A stretch of DNA of 33,279 nt from Flavobacterium sp. (GTDB lineage: Bacteria > Bacteroidota > Bacteroidia > Flavobacteriales > Flavobacteriaceae). The DNA is taken from NCBI GenBank assembly GCA_030153045.1, contig JASLID010000124.1:1-33279 (forward strand), read 5' to 3'. Positions 1-9,324 of this stretch are shown one piece after another (within the stretch, counting starts at the first letter, position 1; each line of letters opens with the position of its first letter). Below the pieces are notes generated by a model. It was not told the origin of the DNA and made no database searches. It saw only the letters and a list, made by a program, of their open reading frames with translations. The position numbers and the translations under genes are program-made.

Positions 1-287
1 CTTGAGGTAATGAATGAGCCCATTTTTCCAGCCATAATAATGGAGATAAATGTTGGCGCAAATTCTAAAATTACCGATTGTCGTGTGGCAAAGCCTATTA
101 AATATTTTGGAATTAACGGATTGGTTAAGTTTAAAGCCGTTTGAATAGCTACAACTCCACCGACGAAAAATGAAATAAAAGCAACAATTCCTAAAGAATC
201 AATAATCAAGTCGTCGATTTCTTTAAATATTAAGTTTCTCATTACCGACCACTTGGTTGGTTTTTTGAAGATTTCCTTTATCATCAT
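1..287 (-). CDS. MlaE-type ABC transporter permease, N-terminal part (truncated by window edge)
   Basis: This is the first 95 codons of a minus-strand gene that runs off the left edge. Translation from the ATG at 287 begins MMIKEIFKKPTKWSVMRN, followed by IDSLGIVAFISFFVGGVVAI and then QTALNLTNPLIP and FAPTFISIIMAGKMGS. That order of a hydrophobic segment, GGVVAIQTA and an E-F-A-P-x-x-x-x-x-MxAG-like stretch matches the MlaE/YrbE permease family. These inner-membrane permeases move phospholipids between the inner and outer membrane together with an ATPase (MlaF) and an MCE protein (MlaD). A purine-rich GGAGAT at 293-298 lies a few bases upstream of the start. There are two adjacent ATG codons (287 and 284), and either could be used. 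The partner genes are outside the window. Confidence 0.8.
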   Translation of the reverse strand, partial: MMIKEIFKKPTKWSVMRNLIFKEIDDLIIDSLGIVAFISFFVGGVVAIQTALNLTNPLIPKYLIGFATRQSVILEFAPTFISIIMAGKMGSFITS

Positions 288-593
288 AAAGTATCTCCCT
301 ATTTGCGTTAAGTAACGAATTAACATCATTGGCTTTAAAATATAAGCGAAAATACAAAAATTGTGATGAGTTAGAGTTGTGGTTTAGCATTATTTTGAAC
401 TGTATTCTTATTATTTTACTATTGACTAAAACTTTAAAATAAAATTTACTATCTCTCTAAATAGTATAACATATTGAACTGTAAAAGATTTTGGTATAAC
501 CTGTTTTTCTTTGTTTTTTTAAGGTCTTATCTTATAATTTCTTACGATGTCATTAAATTGAAAATGATATCTTTGCGTACAAATTCAAATACC
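288..593. other. 306-base intergenic region between divergent genes
   Basis: This AT-rich stretch separates the permease (minus) from the secreted delta-60 protein (plus). It holds a short perfect dyad CGTTA-AG-TAACG at 306-317, 19 bases upstream of the permease start, which could be an operator or chance. It also holds the -7 promoter element at 568-575. An upstream in-frame extension of the plus-strand gene (from 474) covers part of it, but it has no signal-peptide logic and lies before the predicted transcription start. I see no RNA gene here. Confidence 0.4.
568..575 (+). promoter_or_regulatory. Putative -7 element TATCTTTG of the delta-60 protein gene
   Basis: TATCTTTG fits the Bacteroidota -7 consensus TAnnTTTG and lies 18 bases before the ATG at 594. 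A matching TTG at the usual -33 distance is not evident. Transcription would start near 581, downstream of the in-frame ATGs at 474 and 565, so it supports 594 as the start. Confidence 0.5.
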
Positions 594-3500
594 ATGAGAA
601 AAATTTACCTACTACTTACTTTTTTTATTGTTACTGTTACTTTAGGTCAGAATCCGGCTGATATTGATCCAACATTTAATTATAAACCTAATAAAGTATT
701 TGTTAATCGCAATGTAAATCAGTGTGTTACTCAGTCAGATGGTAGGATTATTATGGTAGGTAATTTTGATGGATATTATTTAGGTTCAGGTAGTGGTGAG
801 TTTATAAAATGTAAGTATAATATTTTAAGACTTAATAGTGATCAAACAATTGATCCTACTTTTAGACTTGATATTCCACAATCTAGTAATCCACAACAAC
901 AACCAGTGGTCAAATCGATTGGAATACAATCAAATGGTAAGATTGTTGCAAATATTGCTAATTTTCCAGTTCCTGATGATAGTGGTTTTGTATATGGCTG
1001 TAATGTGGTTGCGAGATTTAACCTTAATGGTTCTTTAGATACAACTTTTTCATTAGGATTCTATAATTGCAATGGTAACTATTTAAAGATTCTAAATAAT
1101 GATAAAATATTACATGATGAAAGTAATTATATAAAAAGATTAAACGCAGATGGTAGTGAAGATTCTTCATTTACTCAAGTCAATGTTACTCAAAAAATTT
1201 TTAACATAGCACCTGATGGTTCCATATATGTTTGTGATCGTTTTGGAACCAATATTCAAAAGTTTAGCAGTAACGGTGTTTTTGACAATGTTTTTTATTC
1301 AAACATGTCAAGTACGAATTTTAATTGTACAGTTAATACAATTGATGTTCAATCTGATGGGAAAATATTAATTGGAGGGAGATTTAATGCGTTCAATAAC
1401 ACAACAGTTACTGCAAAACAACTTATTCGACTTAATGCTAATGGTACTTTAGATACTACTTTTGCAGGATTGGGTTTTACTGGTGTATATATTAATTCTT
1501 GTGATAATCAAGGTGTTACTTCGGTTAAAATTCAACCTGATGGGAAAATTTTAGTTGGAGGTGAGTTTATCAAATACGGAACTACTACTGCAGGAAGTTT
1601 AATACGATTAAACCCTGACGGGAGTATTGATGCTAGTTTTAATGTTGGAAATGGTTTTAAAAGTGATGTGACCTCACTTGTGTTACAGTCTAATGGAGAT
1701 GTTTGGGTACTGCTAAATGCAAATGGTATTAATTATACCAGTACAGGAGCGTCAAATTCCTATGGTGAGATTGAAAAATTTTTTAATGATTTTAAAGTGG
1801 GTCTTTTTTTGAAGTTGGATACAAATGGGAACTTATTAAACGAAGAAAAAGATTTTAATTTCCCTGTAGAGAGTATTGTTAAAACCAATAATAATGATAT
1901 CGTTTTATTAGGAGAATCGAGATTTCCTTATAATAGAGGAATTAAAAGAATTAATAATGATGGTATCCCAATTTTTAATAATAATTTACTTTCTGGGTTT
2001 AATAAAAAAGAAGTTGGTGAACAAATTTCAACTCAGGATATGGTTATTCAGCCTGATGGGAAAATGGTTGTATGTGGTTATTTTACAAAATATAACAATA
2101 CCACAGCTAATGGATTAATAAGATTAAATTCGGATTATAGTATAGATACTTCATTTAATATAGGAACAGGATTTACAACTGCTCAAGGGAGAAATGCTGA
2201 ACTACACACTTTAGCTATACAATCAGACGGTAAAATATTACTTAGCGGGTATTTTGATTTTTTTAATGGAATACCAATCACAAACAGTATAATAAGAATA
2301 AATCCAGATGGAACATTAGATTCGTCATTCATTCATTCAGGAGGAGCATCTAAAATAATTGTGTTGGCAGATGGGAAAATTTTGACAAATAATGGTAATT
2401 TAAAAAGACTTAATACTGATGGTTCAGTAGATTTATCATTTTCTTCAACTGCATATGTTGCAGATAAAAATTTTGCATTACAATCTGATGGTAAAATAGT
2501 TTATGATGGTGGCAGTTATATTGGAAGACTTAATAGTGATGGATCAGATGATTTGACTTTTAATGGTTTTGGTACAAATTATATTAATACTTTTAAGATT
2601 CAAACTGATGATAAAATATTGATTAGTACATCATCTTCAGATGGGGGTAAGCTAATTAGATTAAATAGTAATGGATTAGTTGATTTAACTTTTAATTCTG
2701 AAGCACTTTATAATGGTGCTGTAAATTCAATTTTAATTCAATCAGATGGAAAAATTTTGGCTGGAGGTAATTTTACGCGGTATAATGGAGCATGGTGTAA
2801 TGGCATTGTAAGATTATTAGGAGGTGATGCTCATCTAATAAAAGGAATTAGTAAATTTGATTTCAATAATAATGGATGTGATGACAGCGATATTAATTTT
2901 CCAAATATGAAATTTAATCTTGTATCTGGCACTTCAAATGTTACTTTGATATCAAATAATTTAGGAGAATATTTCATTCCACTGCCTACAGGTTCATATA
3001 CATTAACACCATCTACGGAAAATCCTAATTATGGAAATGTTTCACCAACTCATGTTGTTGTTAATTTTCCAGCTGATGGAAACGTTGTTGTTCAAGATTT
3101 CTGTATAACTCCTAATGGTGTTCATCCAGATCTTGAAGTCGTATTTATTCCTTTGGAAGCTGCAAGGCCAGGCTTCGATGCTAAGTATAAATTGGTATAT
3201 AAAAATAAAGGAAATCAGTTGCATTCGGGTAGTGTAACATTAAATTTTAATGATGCTGTTCTTGATTATGTGTCAGCAACGCCATCAGCTTCAACTTCGT
3301 CAACTAATATAAGAACTTGGAATTATACTAATTTATATCCTTATGAAACAAGAGAAATATTAGTAAAGTTAAATCTAAATTCACCAATGGAAACCCCACC
3401 ATTAAATGGAGGAAGCGTTTTAAATTATACAACAACGATAACTTCTGCACAAATAGATGAAACGCCTAATGATAATACGTTTATATTAAATCAAACGGTA

Positions 3501-4178
3501 GTTAATTCATACGATCCAAATGATAAAACATGTACGTTTGGACCATCAGTTGGGACAGATAAAGTAGGTAAATATGCCCACTATGTAATTCGTTTTGAAA
3601 ATTCAGGAACCTACAACGCACAAAACATAAATGTTACCGATGTGGTTGATACTAATAAATTTGATATTTCTACTTTAGTGCCATTAAGTGGAAGTGCGTT
3701 ATTCACCACAAAAATTTCAGGAGGAAACAAAGTTGAATTTAAATTTGATAATATTAATTTGCCATATTCCACTGGAACTAACAAAGGTTATGTTGCATTT
3801 AAAATTAAAACAAAAGCAACTCTAGTCGCAGGAGATACTTTTGGTGGTTTGGCAAATATTTATTTTGATTATAATTATCCAATAACTACTAATACGTACA
3901 CTACAACAATTCAAGCGTTGAGTGTACAAGATTTTACGTTTAGTAATTATTTTAGTTTGTATCCAAATCCAGTAAATGATATATTAAACATTAATAAAAA
4001 ATCAGATATTGAAATTTCTTCAATTAATATTTATAACACACTAGGGCAATTAGTAATGACAGTTGCTAATGCTAAAAATATAAATAGTATTGATGTTTCT
4101 AATTTTTCACAAGGAAACTACTTTGTGAAGATAAATTCGGATAAAGGAACCTCAAACACAAGGTTTATAAAGAAATAA
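594..4178 (+). CDS. Secreted delta-60 repeat protein with T9SS type A sorting domain
   Basis: Starting at ATG 594 gives 1194 residues with a clear signal peptide (MRKIYLLLTFFIVTVTLGQ). An in-frame extension back to 474 would bury that signal peptide and is rejected. The first two thirds are repeats of the delta-60 type: IQPDGKILVGGEF units alternating with RLNPDGSIDASF units, probably forming a beta-propeller or beta-rich stalk. A single SdrD-B/carboxypeptidase-regulatory-like domain follows (ISKFDFNNNGCDDSD ... GEYFIPLPTGSYTL). Next come a DUF11-like segment and a module beginning SYDPNDKTCTFGP, as seen in many T9SS cargo proteins. The last ~75 residues are a type A sorting domain with the YPNPV motif and a final KK. 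The protein is expected to cross the outer membrane by type IX secretion and be surface-anchored or released. Ligand and role are unknown. It is followed by a bidirectional hairpin terminator. Confidence 0.88.
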   Translation: MRKIYLLLTFFIVTVTLGQNPADIDPTFNYKPNKVFVNRNVNQCVTQSDGRIIMVGNFDGYYLGSGSGEFIKCKYNILRLNSDQTIDPTFRLDIPQSSNPQQQPVVKSIGIQSNGKIVANIANFPVPDDSGFVYGCNVVARFNLNGSLDTTFSLGFYNCNGNYLKILNNDKILHDESNYIKRLNADGSEDSSFTQVNVTQKIFNIAPDGSIYVCDRFGTNIQKFSSNGVFDNVFYSNMSSTNFNCTVNTIDVQSDGKILIGGRFNAFNNTTVTAKQLIRLNANGTLDTTFAGLGFTGVYINSCDNQGVTSVKIQPDGKILVGGEFIKYGTTTAGSLIRLNPDGSIDASFNVGNGFKSDVTSLVLQSNGDVWVLLNANGINYTSTGASNSYGEIEKFFNDFKVGLFLKLDTNGNLLNEEKDFNFPVESIVKTNNNDIVLLGESRFPYNRGIKRINNDGIPIFNNNLLSGFNKKEVGEQISTQDMVIQPDGKMVVCGYFTKYNNTTANGLIRLNSDYSIDTSFNIGTGFTTAQGRNAELHTLAIQSDGKILLSGYFDFFNGIPITNSIIRINPDGTLDSSFIHSGGASKIIVLADGKILTNNGNLKRLNTDGSVDLSFSSTAYVADKNFALQSDGKIVYDGGSYIGRLNSDGSDDLTFNGFGTNYINTFKIQTDDKILISTSSSDGGKLIRLNSNGLVDLTFNSEALYNGAVNSILIQSDGKILAGGNFTRYNGAWCNGIVRLLGGDAHLIKGISKFDFNNNGCDDSDINFPNMKFNLVSGTSNVTLISNNLGEYFIPLPTGSYTLTPSTENPNYGNVSPTHVVVNFPADGNVVVQDFCITPNGVHPDLEVVFIPLEAARPGFDAKYKLVYKNKGNQLHSGSVTLNFNDAVLDYVSATPSASTSSTNIRTWNYTNLYPYETREILVKLNLNSPMETPPLNGGSVLNYTTTITSAQIDETPNDNTFILNQTVVNSYDPNDKTCTFGPSVGTDKVGKYAHYVIRFENSGTYNAQNINVTDVVDTNKFDISTLVPLSGSALFTTKISGGNKVEFKFDNINLPYSTGTNKGYVAFKIKTKATLVAGDTFGGLANIYFDYNYPITTNTYTTTIQALSVQDFTFSNYFSLYPNPVNDILNINKKSDIEISSINIYNTLGQLVMTVANAKNINSIDVSNFSQGNYFVKINSDKGTSNTRFIKK

Positions 4179-4201
4179 GTTTTGCAAATTATATAAAATA
4201 A

Positions 4202-4231
4202 AAGGCGAAGAAATTAAAAAATTTTCGCCTT
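4202..4231. terminator. Bidirectional intrinsic terminator between convergent genes
   Basis: AAGGCGAA at 4202-4209 pairs perfectly with TTCGCCTT at 4224-4231. On the plus strand it is followed by CATTTTTTT, and on the minus strand by TTTTATTTTAT, so it can stop both the delta-60 gene and the convergent glycosyltransferase. The stop codon of the glycosyltransferase (4214-4216) lies in the loop. Confidence 0.75.
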
Positions 4232-5062
4232 CATTTTTTTCCAGCGATAGGCTCTCACGAATTTGGCTTGTTCAGGAGTAACTAACATCGTTTTCTTTTC
4301 TGCTTTGGCTTTCCAAAATCCCATTATGTAGTCTACAAACAAAAAAGGTTTCCCTTTTCGCATTGCCAGTTTTAAAGAAGCAATGGCAGTGATGAAAAAG
4401 CCATAGCCTAAAGTATAAAAGGCTTCGCCTTGTTTGTAGCGAGCTGTTTTATTATAATTAGCTCCTGTTGGTTTTAAATGTTTTACTTTTAAAGATTCAT
4501 TGGTAACTACCTTCCAATTATTGAACTTACAAAGCAATTCGTCAACCGTATCCCAGCCCATAGCTGGTTTTAATCCGCCAATTTGTTGGAAAGCTGCTTT
4601 TCGGTATGCTTTAAAAGCACCTCGAATATGGTCTTTGTCGGTTAGATTTTCTAAAATCCACTCGTCATTTTTTTCAATGTAAGCAAATCCGCCAACCATT
4701 CCTATTTTTGAATCGCTTTCAAAATGTTGGATAATCGTTTCAAAATAATTGGAAGGGAAAATTAAATCAGCGTCGGCTTTTACAATAATATCATATTGGT
4801 TGTCAATTGTTTCTAATCCTTTGTGAAAGGCTTGAATCACTTTACTTCCCGGTAGGTGTATGGCTTCAGAAGTTTTATTAACTAATGAAATCCACTGATG
4901 TTTTTCGGCGAAAGCCATAACAATTTCCGCTGTTTTGTCGGTCGAATTATCATTGACTACAACAATTTTTGAAGGTAAAACGGTTTGCTCTACTAATGAT
5001 TGCAAAGTCAAACTGATAAAAACTTCTTCGTTGTGAGCAGGAATTATGATATAATAGTTCAT
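4214..5062 (-). CDS. Family 2 glycosyltransferase
   Basis: The 282-residue product begins MNYYIIIPAHNEEVFISLTL, the classic GT-A nucleotide-sugar fold start (IPAHNEE, then VVVNDNSTDKTAEIV). It has an acidic metal-binding segment KADADLIFP near residue 95. The downstream GMVGGFAYIEKNDEW and DTVDELLCKFN regions correspond to the acceptor and catalytic-base part of GT2 enzymes. The length is short and there is no transmembrane tail, so it is probably cytoplasmic or peripheral. It likely transfers one sugar onto a lipid-linked or protein glycan. It is divergent from the glycosyltransferase at 5128 with a 65-base gap, and it forms one edge of a small glycan-biosynthesis group. Donor and acceptor cannot be inferred. 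Confidence 0.88.
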   Translation of the reverse strand: MNYYIIIPAHNEEVFISLTLQSLVEQTVLPSKIVVVNDNSTDKTAEIVMAFAEKHQWISLVNKTSEAIHLPGSKVIQAFHKGLETIDNQYDIIVKADADLIFPSNYFETIIQHFESDSKIGMVGGFAYIEKNDEWILENLTDKDHIRGAFKAYRKAAFQQIGGLKPAMGWDTVDELLCKFNNWKVVTNESLKVKHLKPTGANYNKTARYKQGEAFYTLGYGFFITAIASLKLAMRKGKPFLFVDYIMGFWKAKAEKKTMLVTPEQAKFVRAYRWKKMKAKIF

Positions 5063-5091
5063 CGTTTCGAATAAATATGTACAAATATCTT

Positions 5092-5099
5092 TAATTTTG
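5092..5099 (+). promoter_or_regulatory. Putative -7 element TAATTTTG for the glycan genes
   Basis: TAATTTTG matches the TAnnTTTG -7 consensus, 28 bases upstream of the ATG at 5128 and inside the divergent intergenic space. No convincing -33 partner was seen. Confidence 0.4.
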
Positions 5100-5127
5100 T
5101 GGGATTAGAAAGAAAATCACTTTGGAA

Positions 5128-6234
5128 ATGAAGAAAATTGCCTTTATTGAGATGGAAACCCATTCGGCTTTGCTCGAGCAATGGTACCTGCTGTTAAAGG
5201 AAATGTCAGGTGTTGATTTTCATTTTTTTGTTAGTAAAAAAGTGAATGAAAAGCTAACGAGTATTCCAAAAGACTGTATTACTGAAATCACTTCGGTTCA
5301 AGCAGTCTATTTTTTTGGTTTTGATGGTGTAGTCGTAAATACTTTGCACAGAGATTTTAATCAATACAAAAAGGTATTCCAACAAAAACCAGTTTTATGC
5401 TTAGTTCATAATCTAAATTTCAGTTTGTTTTTTAAAAGCATTTCGATTTCGAATATTTTTACAGAAAAAGAACGTTTTTGGTATTTCTTGAAGTTGTATT
5501 TGAAAGAAAATGTAGCTTCGAGACGAAAAGTTATTTTAGGCGCTAAGCAGTTTGGAGTAATCTCTTCTTCGGTTTTAACCGAGATAAAAAAAAAGAGCCA
5601 TTATACCTCTGAAGCAAAATTAATCCAGATGAATTATTGCAAACAGTTTGAATTTCCAAAAGAGGAAGTTATTCAAATTGTTATGCCAGGCAACGTTTCG
5701 AATAAACGGAAGGATGTCGATTTACTTTTTCAAATCCTACCAAAACTAACTCCAAAATCTAAATTGCATTTTACCTTTTTAGGAAAACCTGAAAATGATT
5801 TGGTTTTACAACACTTAGAAAACTTAGAAAAGGCGTGTCACGAAAACATCTCAATAACGCACTTTAATCAATTTATTCCTTGGAAAGCGTATAGCGAAAT
5901 CATTAGCAAGGCACATTTGTTGTTGTGTCCCATAAAAAGTAAAACGTCATTTTATTGGGTGGATGAAATTTACGGAAGCACCAAAGTAAGTGGGAGTGAA
6001 GCTGATTGTATTTACAACGGAAAAGTAGGATTGTTTCCAGCCACTTATCCCAAAATGGATTGGCACAATTTGTACTACGAAAACGGAGCTCAGCTTTCTG
6101 TAATTTTGAACGAATTGGCTTTAGAAAAGCTAGAATTAGAATATTCGCATTTGCAAGAGCACATTCAAAAGTATACTTTTGAGTCTGTTAAAAATAAACT
6201 CGAAGAACAACTTATAGAATTAACACAAAACTAA
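5128..6234 (+). CDS. Putative GT-B-like glycosyltransferase
   Basis: The ATG at 5128 gives MKKIAFIEMETHSALLEQWY and 368 residues. A TTG two codons earlier is in frame but less likely. The N-terminal half resembles a Rossmann-like acceptor domain. The C-terminal half carries VMPGNVSNKRKDVDLL, LHFTFLGKPEND, a stretch ISKAHLLLCPIK and then KVSGSEADCIYNGKVGLFP, which follow the order of strands and nucleotide-sugar contacts in GT-B enzymes (GT4-like). No exact family signature could be confirmed by eye. Its stop overlaps the next gene's start in TAATG, so it is translationally coupled to the FkbM-type methyltransferase. The context points to a surface glycan. The GT-B call is an inference from fold-like pattern rather than a recognised motif. 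Confidence 0.65.
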   Translation: MKKIAFIEMETHSALLEQWYLLLKEMSGVDFHFFVSKKVNEKLTSIPKDCITEITSVQAVYFFGFDGVVVNTLHRDFNQYKKVFQQKPVLCLVHNLNFSLFFKSISISNIFTEKERFWYFLKLYLKENVASRRKVILGAKQFGVISSSVLTEIKKKSHYTSEAKLIQMNYCKQFEFPKEEVIQIVMPGNVSNKRKDVDLLFQILPKLTPKSKLHFTFLGKPENDLVLQHLENLEKACHENISITHFNQFIPWKAYSEIISKAHLLLCPIKSKTSFYWVDEIYGSTKVSGSEADCIYNGKVGLFPATYPKMDWHNLYYENGAQLSVILNELALEKLELEYSHLQEHIQKYTFESVKNKLEEQLIELTQN

Positions 6235-6998
6235 TGTTGCAACCCTTAATTAAATTGGCTTATACCTATTGGCCTTCGTTATATAAAAAGCGTTATTACA
6301 AGACATTGAATTCCTTGTCAACAGGGAATTACAAATGCGAACCGGAATTGTTGTATTTAAATCAGGTTTTAAAACAAGATTCTGTATTTATTGATATAGG
6401 AACCAACAAAGGAATTTACTTATACCAAGCCGAAAAGATTGTAAAATCAGGCGAAATTTACGGTTTTGAACCGAATGTAAGTCTAGTCAATTATATTAGG
6501 CCATTATTTCCGAAAGTAGATTTGTTTACCTACGCCGTTTCATCGAAAACAGGGACTTCGGTTCTAAATATTCCCAAAAAAGGGAACGGATTGCAAGATA
6601 CAAGAGCCTCACTGGAAGCTTTAGGTGATGAGGTAGAGAAAATAGAAATTCAAACGATTACTTTGGACGATTGGGCCAAAAAGGAAAATGTATCCAAAAT
6701 TGATGTCGTAAAAATTGATGTAGAAGGGCATGAGTTCGATTCGATAAAAGGAAGTTCAACTATTTTGCAGACGATCAAGCCTATTTTTATTATCGAAATT
6801 GAGTTACGCCACGCGAAGTATGCTATCAATGAAATATTCGATTATATTAAAGGTTTTGGTTATGAAGTATTTTATTTTGATAGAAAAACATTGAGTTTGC
6901 AATCTTTTGATGTTTCTCAAATGGCTAATTTTCAGAAAGACGAATACTTGAATGATTTTAACCAATATATTAATAACTTTATATTTATTCCTAAATAA
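6234..6998 (+). CDS. FkbM family methyltransferase
   Basis: The 254-residue product contains the SAM-binding motif DIGTNKG (residues 54-60), the acidic strand end GFEPN (77-81) and the family hallmark KIDVEGHE (159-166). These define FkbM-type O-methyltransferases. In polysaccharide clusters such enzymes commonly methylate sugar hydroxyls. The start codon overlaps the stop of the upstream glycosyltransferase by one base (TAATG). No signal peptide or membrane segment is present, so it acts in the cytoplasm. Together with the neighbouring glycosyltransferases and flippase it suggests that a surface glycan is capped or decorated by a methyl group. Confidence 0.9.
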   Translation: MLQPLIKLAYTYWPSLYKKRYYKTLNSLSTGNYKCEPELLYLNQVLKQDSVFIDIGTNKGIYLYQAEKIVKSGEIYGFEPNVSLVNYIRPLFPKVDLFTYAVSSKTGTSVLNIPKKGNGLQDTRASLEALGDEVEKIEIQTITLDDWAKKENVSKIDVVKIDVEGHEFDSIKGSSTILQTIKPIFIIEIELRHAKYAINEIFDYIKGFGYEVFYFDRKTLSLQSFDVSQMANFQKDEYLNDFNQYINNFIFIPK

Positions 6999-7060
6999 TT
7001 TGATGTTATTTAAATGCATTTTCAAACACTTCTAAAATTAACTTTCGATACTAAAAATAC

Positions 7061-7777
7061 ATGCAAGAAGAAATAACCAAACATACAAAGAAAATTTACC
7101 GCACCATGAAACACCAAAAACTTACCTTGGGGGAGAAAACAAAAGAAATTGTTATTGAGATTTTTATTATTGTCTTCGCAGTTACACTTTCTATTTGGTT
7201 ACATGGTTGGAGTGAACATAGACATCAACAAGAAGAGGTAAATAAGTTTTTGATTGGTTTGAAATCTGATTTAAAACTAACTATTGAATCAGCACAAGGT
7301 GCCAAAATTATCTACAAAAAAGCGGAAAGAAAATTTGTATTTCTGAGTAAATTGAGTTTAAAACACCAACCTAATGCGGATAGTCTGAATACTTATTTTA
7401 ATGAGTATAATGTGAGTCCGAATTTCCAAAGTAATGCCAGTAGATATGAAGGATTTAAAAGTAGTGGAAAAATTGGATTGATTGAAAATGAAGTTTTACA
7501 ACAAGGAATTTTGAATTTTTACCAACAGGATTTACCCACTTATTATACCACAACAAATGCTTGGAACAGTTACAGGTATAATTTACAGGATTTTGTGATC
7601 GAAAATTTAGTAAAAAAGGAGAATGGAACGGACAATAGATTTCAAGTGTTGACCATGCCAAAAGCACACAATCTTTGTGAAAATTTGATTCCTTGGCAAC
7701 AATTATTTGAAAGGAATGAGACTATAATCAAAAGCGCAACAAGCCTAATAGCGGAAATTGACAAAGAAATAGAGTAA
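7061..7777 (+). CDS. Membrane-anchored hypothetical protein (DUF6090-like)
   Basis: The protein is 238 residues from ATG 7061 or 223 from ATG 7106 (MKHQKLTLGEK). One transmembrane segment (about residues 30-48, EIVIEIFIIVFAVTLSIWL) is followed by HGWSEHRHQQEEVNKFLIGL and a helical, charged extracytoplasmic domain with SLNTYFNEY and NASRYEGFKSSGKIGLIEN. The layout, with a short N-terminal tail, one TM, then a long helical domain with a F-S-G-K-I-x-L-I-x-N-like motif, matches small flavobacterial proteins often labelled DUF6090. Their function is unknown. The gene sits 26 bases upstream of the flippase and is probably co-transcribed with it. Choice of start is uncertain because neither ATG has a strong ribosome-binding site. 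Confidence 0.65.
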   Translation: MQEEITKHTKKIYRTMKHQKLTLGEKTKEIVIEIFIIVFAVTLSIWLHGWSEHRHQQEEVNKFLIGLKSDLKLTIESAQGAKIIYKKAERKFVFLSKLSLKHQPNADSLNTYFNEYNVSPNFQSNASRYEGFKSSGKIGLIENEVLQQGILNFYQQDLPTYYTTTNAWNSYRYNLQDFVIENLVKKENGTDNRFQVLTMPKAHNLCENLIPWQQLFERNETIIKSATSLIAEIDKEIE

Positions 7778-7803
7778 TCAAGAGATTTAATTCATAACTT
7801 AAA

Positions 7804-9273
7804 ATGAGCGTAGTAGCAAGGCAAAGTTTAAAATACAGCATCGTAGGTTATTTTAGTACGTTGATAGGTATTCTGTCGACTGTATTTTTGTATCCTAACG
7901 ATTTGGAATTTGCCGGGAAGCTACAGTTTGTTTTTCAAACAGCGCTACTTATTTTACCTGTGGTAGCTTTAGGAATTATGCACGCCAATGTGCGGTTTTT
8001 TCCAAAAATGTCAGTAGACAATCAGCAGCAGCAACTGTTTAAATTTTCAATTGTATTTATTATTGCTAATTTCTTCATCGGGGTTGGTTTGTTGCTTTTA
8101 GCTGTTTTCATTTTTCCATCCATTAAGAAAATGGATTTTTGGGAATACAGTCAGTACATTTTACCCATGGCTTTGTTGCTGGCTTTAATCCAATTGTGTT
8201 CCAAATATATCTCCATAAAAAAGCGCATTGTAGTGCCTAATATTTTTGAGAATGTCTTCCCGAAAATAGGAATGTTGGTCGCTTTTGTTCTTTTTGTTTT
8301 TTATCAGTATTCCGAAGAAAATTCAATAGTGTTATACATAGGATTCTTCGTTTTGGCTTTTGCAGGAATGATGATATATCTCAACCGATTGGAAAAAGTA
8401 TCCAAGAAAATCAATTTTTCATTTCTAAAGAAAGAAGGATTTGGTCGTGAACTGATGGTTTATTCAGTCTATACTTTTTTAGGAAGCATGGGATCTGTTA
8501 TCGCATTGAATATTGATGCCACGATGATTGGTGAATTATTGACTTTCTCCGAAGTTGCCATTTACAATACATCGCTAAATTTAGTGCGTATGATTACCGT
8601 TCCAGCATTGGGCGTTTATACTATTTCTGCACCTATTATTGCAGGTTATATCGCCGAAAATAATATGAAGGACTTGAAGAGTCTGCATTACAAAACATCA
8701 TTTTATCTGTTCGCAGTAGGTACAGTATTGTTTGGTTTGGTGGCAGTTGGTATTGAAGATTTGTTTGGTTTGATGAAAAACGGTCATCAATTGCTCAAAG
8801 GATTGAATGTAGTCTATATTATGGGTTTTGCCTTTTTATTCGACTTGGCGACTGGTTTCAATGGCTACATTATATCCAATTCTAAATATTATAAATTCAA
8901 CAATACCACTACAATTGCCTTGGCTTTACTAACTATTACTACCAATTTAATTTTTTTGTTTTGGTTTAAAATGGGAATTGTAGGCGTTTCGCTGGCGACG
9001 GCTTTGTCATTAACGACTTATAATCTGATAAAAATCGGATTCAACTACAAGAAGTTTGGAGTGCATCCCTTTGGCATAAAATACCTGTATGTTTTAGGAA
9101 TTTTGCTGCTGGTTTTGTTTGTTGGAAAGGTATTGCCGGATTTAGACAATAAGTTCATATCACTTTGCTATAAACCTTTGGTTGGTTTGGTGATTTTCGC
9201 AATGGGTAATCAGATTTTTAAAATTATCCCAATCAAAGAAATGATTCCTAAATCGTTATTTGGTAATAAATAA
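7804..9273 (+). CDS. Polysaccharide flippase (MOP superfamily, Wzx-like)
   Basis: The 489-residue product is almost entirely transmembrane (roughly 12-14 segments). It starts with SVVARQSLKYSIVGYFSTLIG, the usual N-terminal helix of oligosaccharide flippases. A conserved mid-protein region, FGRELMVYSVYTFLGSMGSV followed by NIDATMIGELLTFSEVAIYN, corresponds to the repeated seventh-helix pattern of MOP-superfamily exporters (Wzx/MATE-like). The expected role is to flip an undecaprenyl-linked oligosaccharide across the inner membrane. It closes the plus-strand glycan group that begins at 5128. The substrate could be an O-antigen, capsule or T9SS-linked glycan unit. Confidence 0.85.
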   Translation: MSVVARQSLKYSIVGYFSTLIGILSTVFLYPNDLEFAGKLQFVFQTALLILPVVALGIMHANVRFFPKMSVDNQQQQLFKFSIVFIIANFFIGVGLLLLAVFIFPSIKKMDFWEYSQYILPMALLLALIQLCSKYISIKKRIVVPNIFENVFPKIGMLVAFVLFVFYQYSEENSIVLYIGFFVLAFAGMMIYLNRLEKVSKKINFSFLKKEGFGRELMVYSVYTFLGSMGSVIALNIDATMIGELLTFSEVAIYNTSLNLVRMITVPALGVYTISAPIIAGYIAENNMKDLKSLHYKTSFYLFAVGTVLFGLVAVGIEDLFGLMKNGHQLLKGLNVVYIMGFAFLFDLATGFNGYIISNSKYYKFNNTTTIALALLTITTNLIFLFWFKMGIVGVSLATALSLTTYNLIKIGFNYKKFGVHPFGIKYLYVLGILLLVLFVGKVLPDLDNKFISLCYKPLVGLVIFAMGNQIFKIIPIKEMIPKSLFGNK

Positions 9274-9324
9274 TTTTTGTAGCGAACGTTTCGAGCTTTT
9301 CAGCAATCCATTTTCCTGCTTTTG

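Noticed and set aside
594..2810. CRISPR-like or DNA-level tandem repeat array
   Set aside because: The repeats are protein-level delta-60 units with diverged DNA and no spacer structure.
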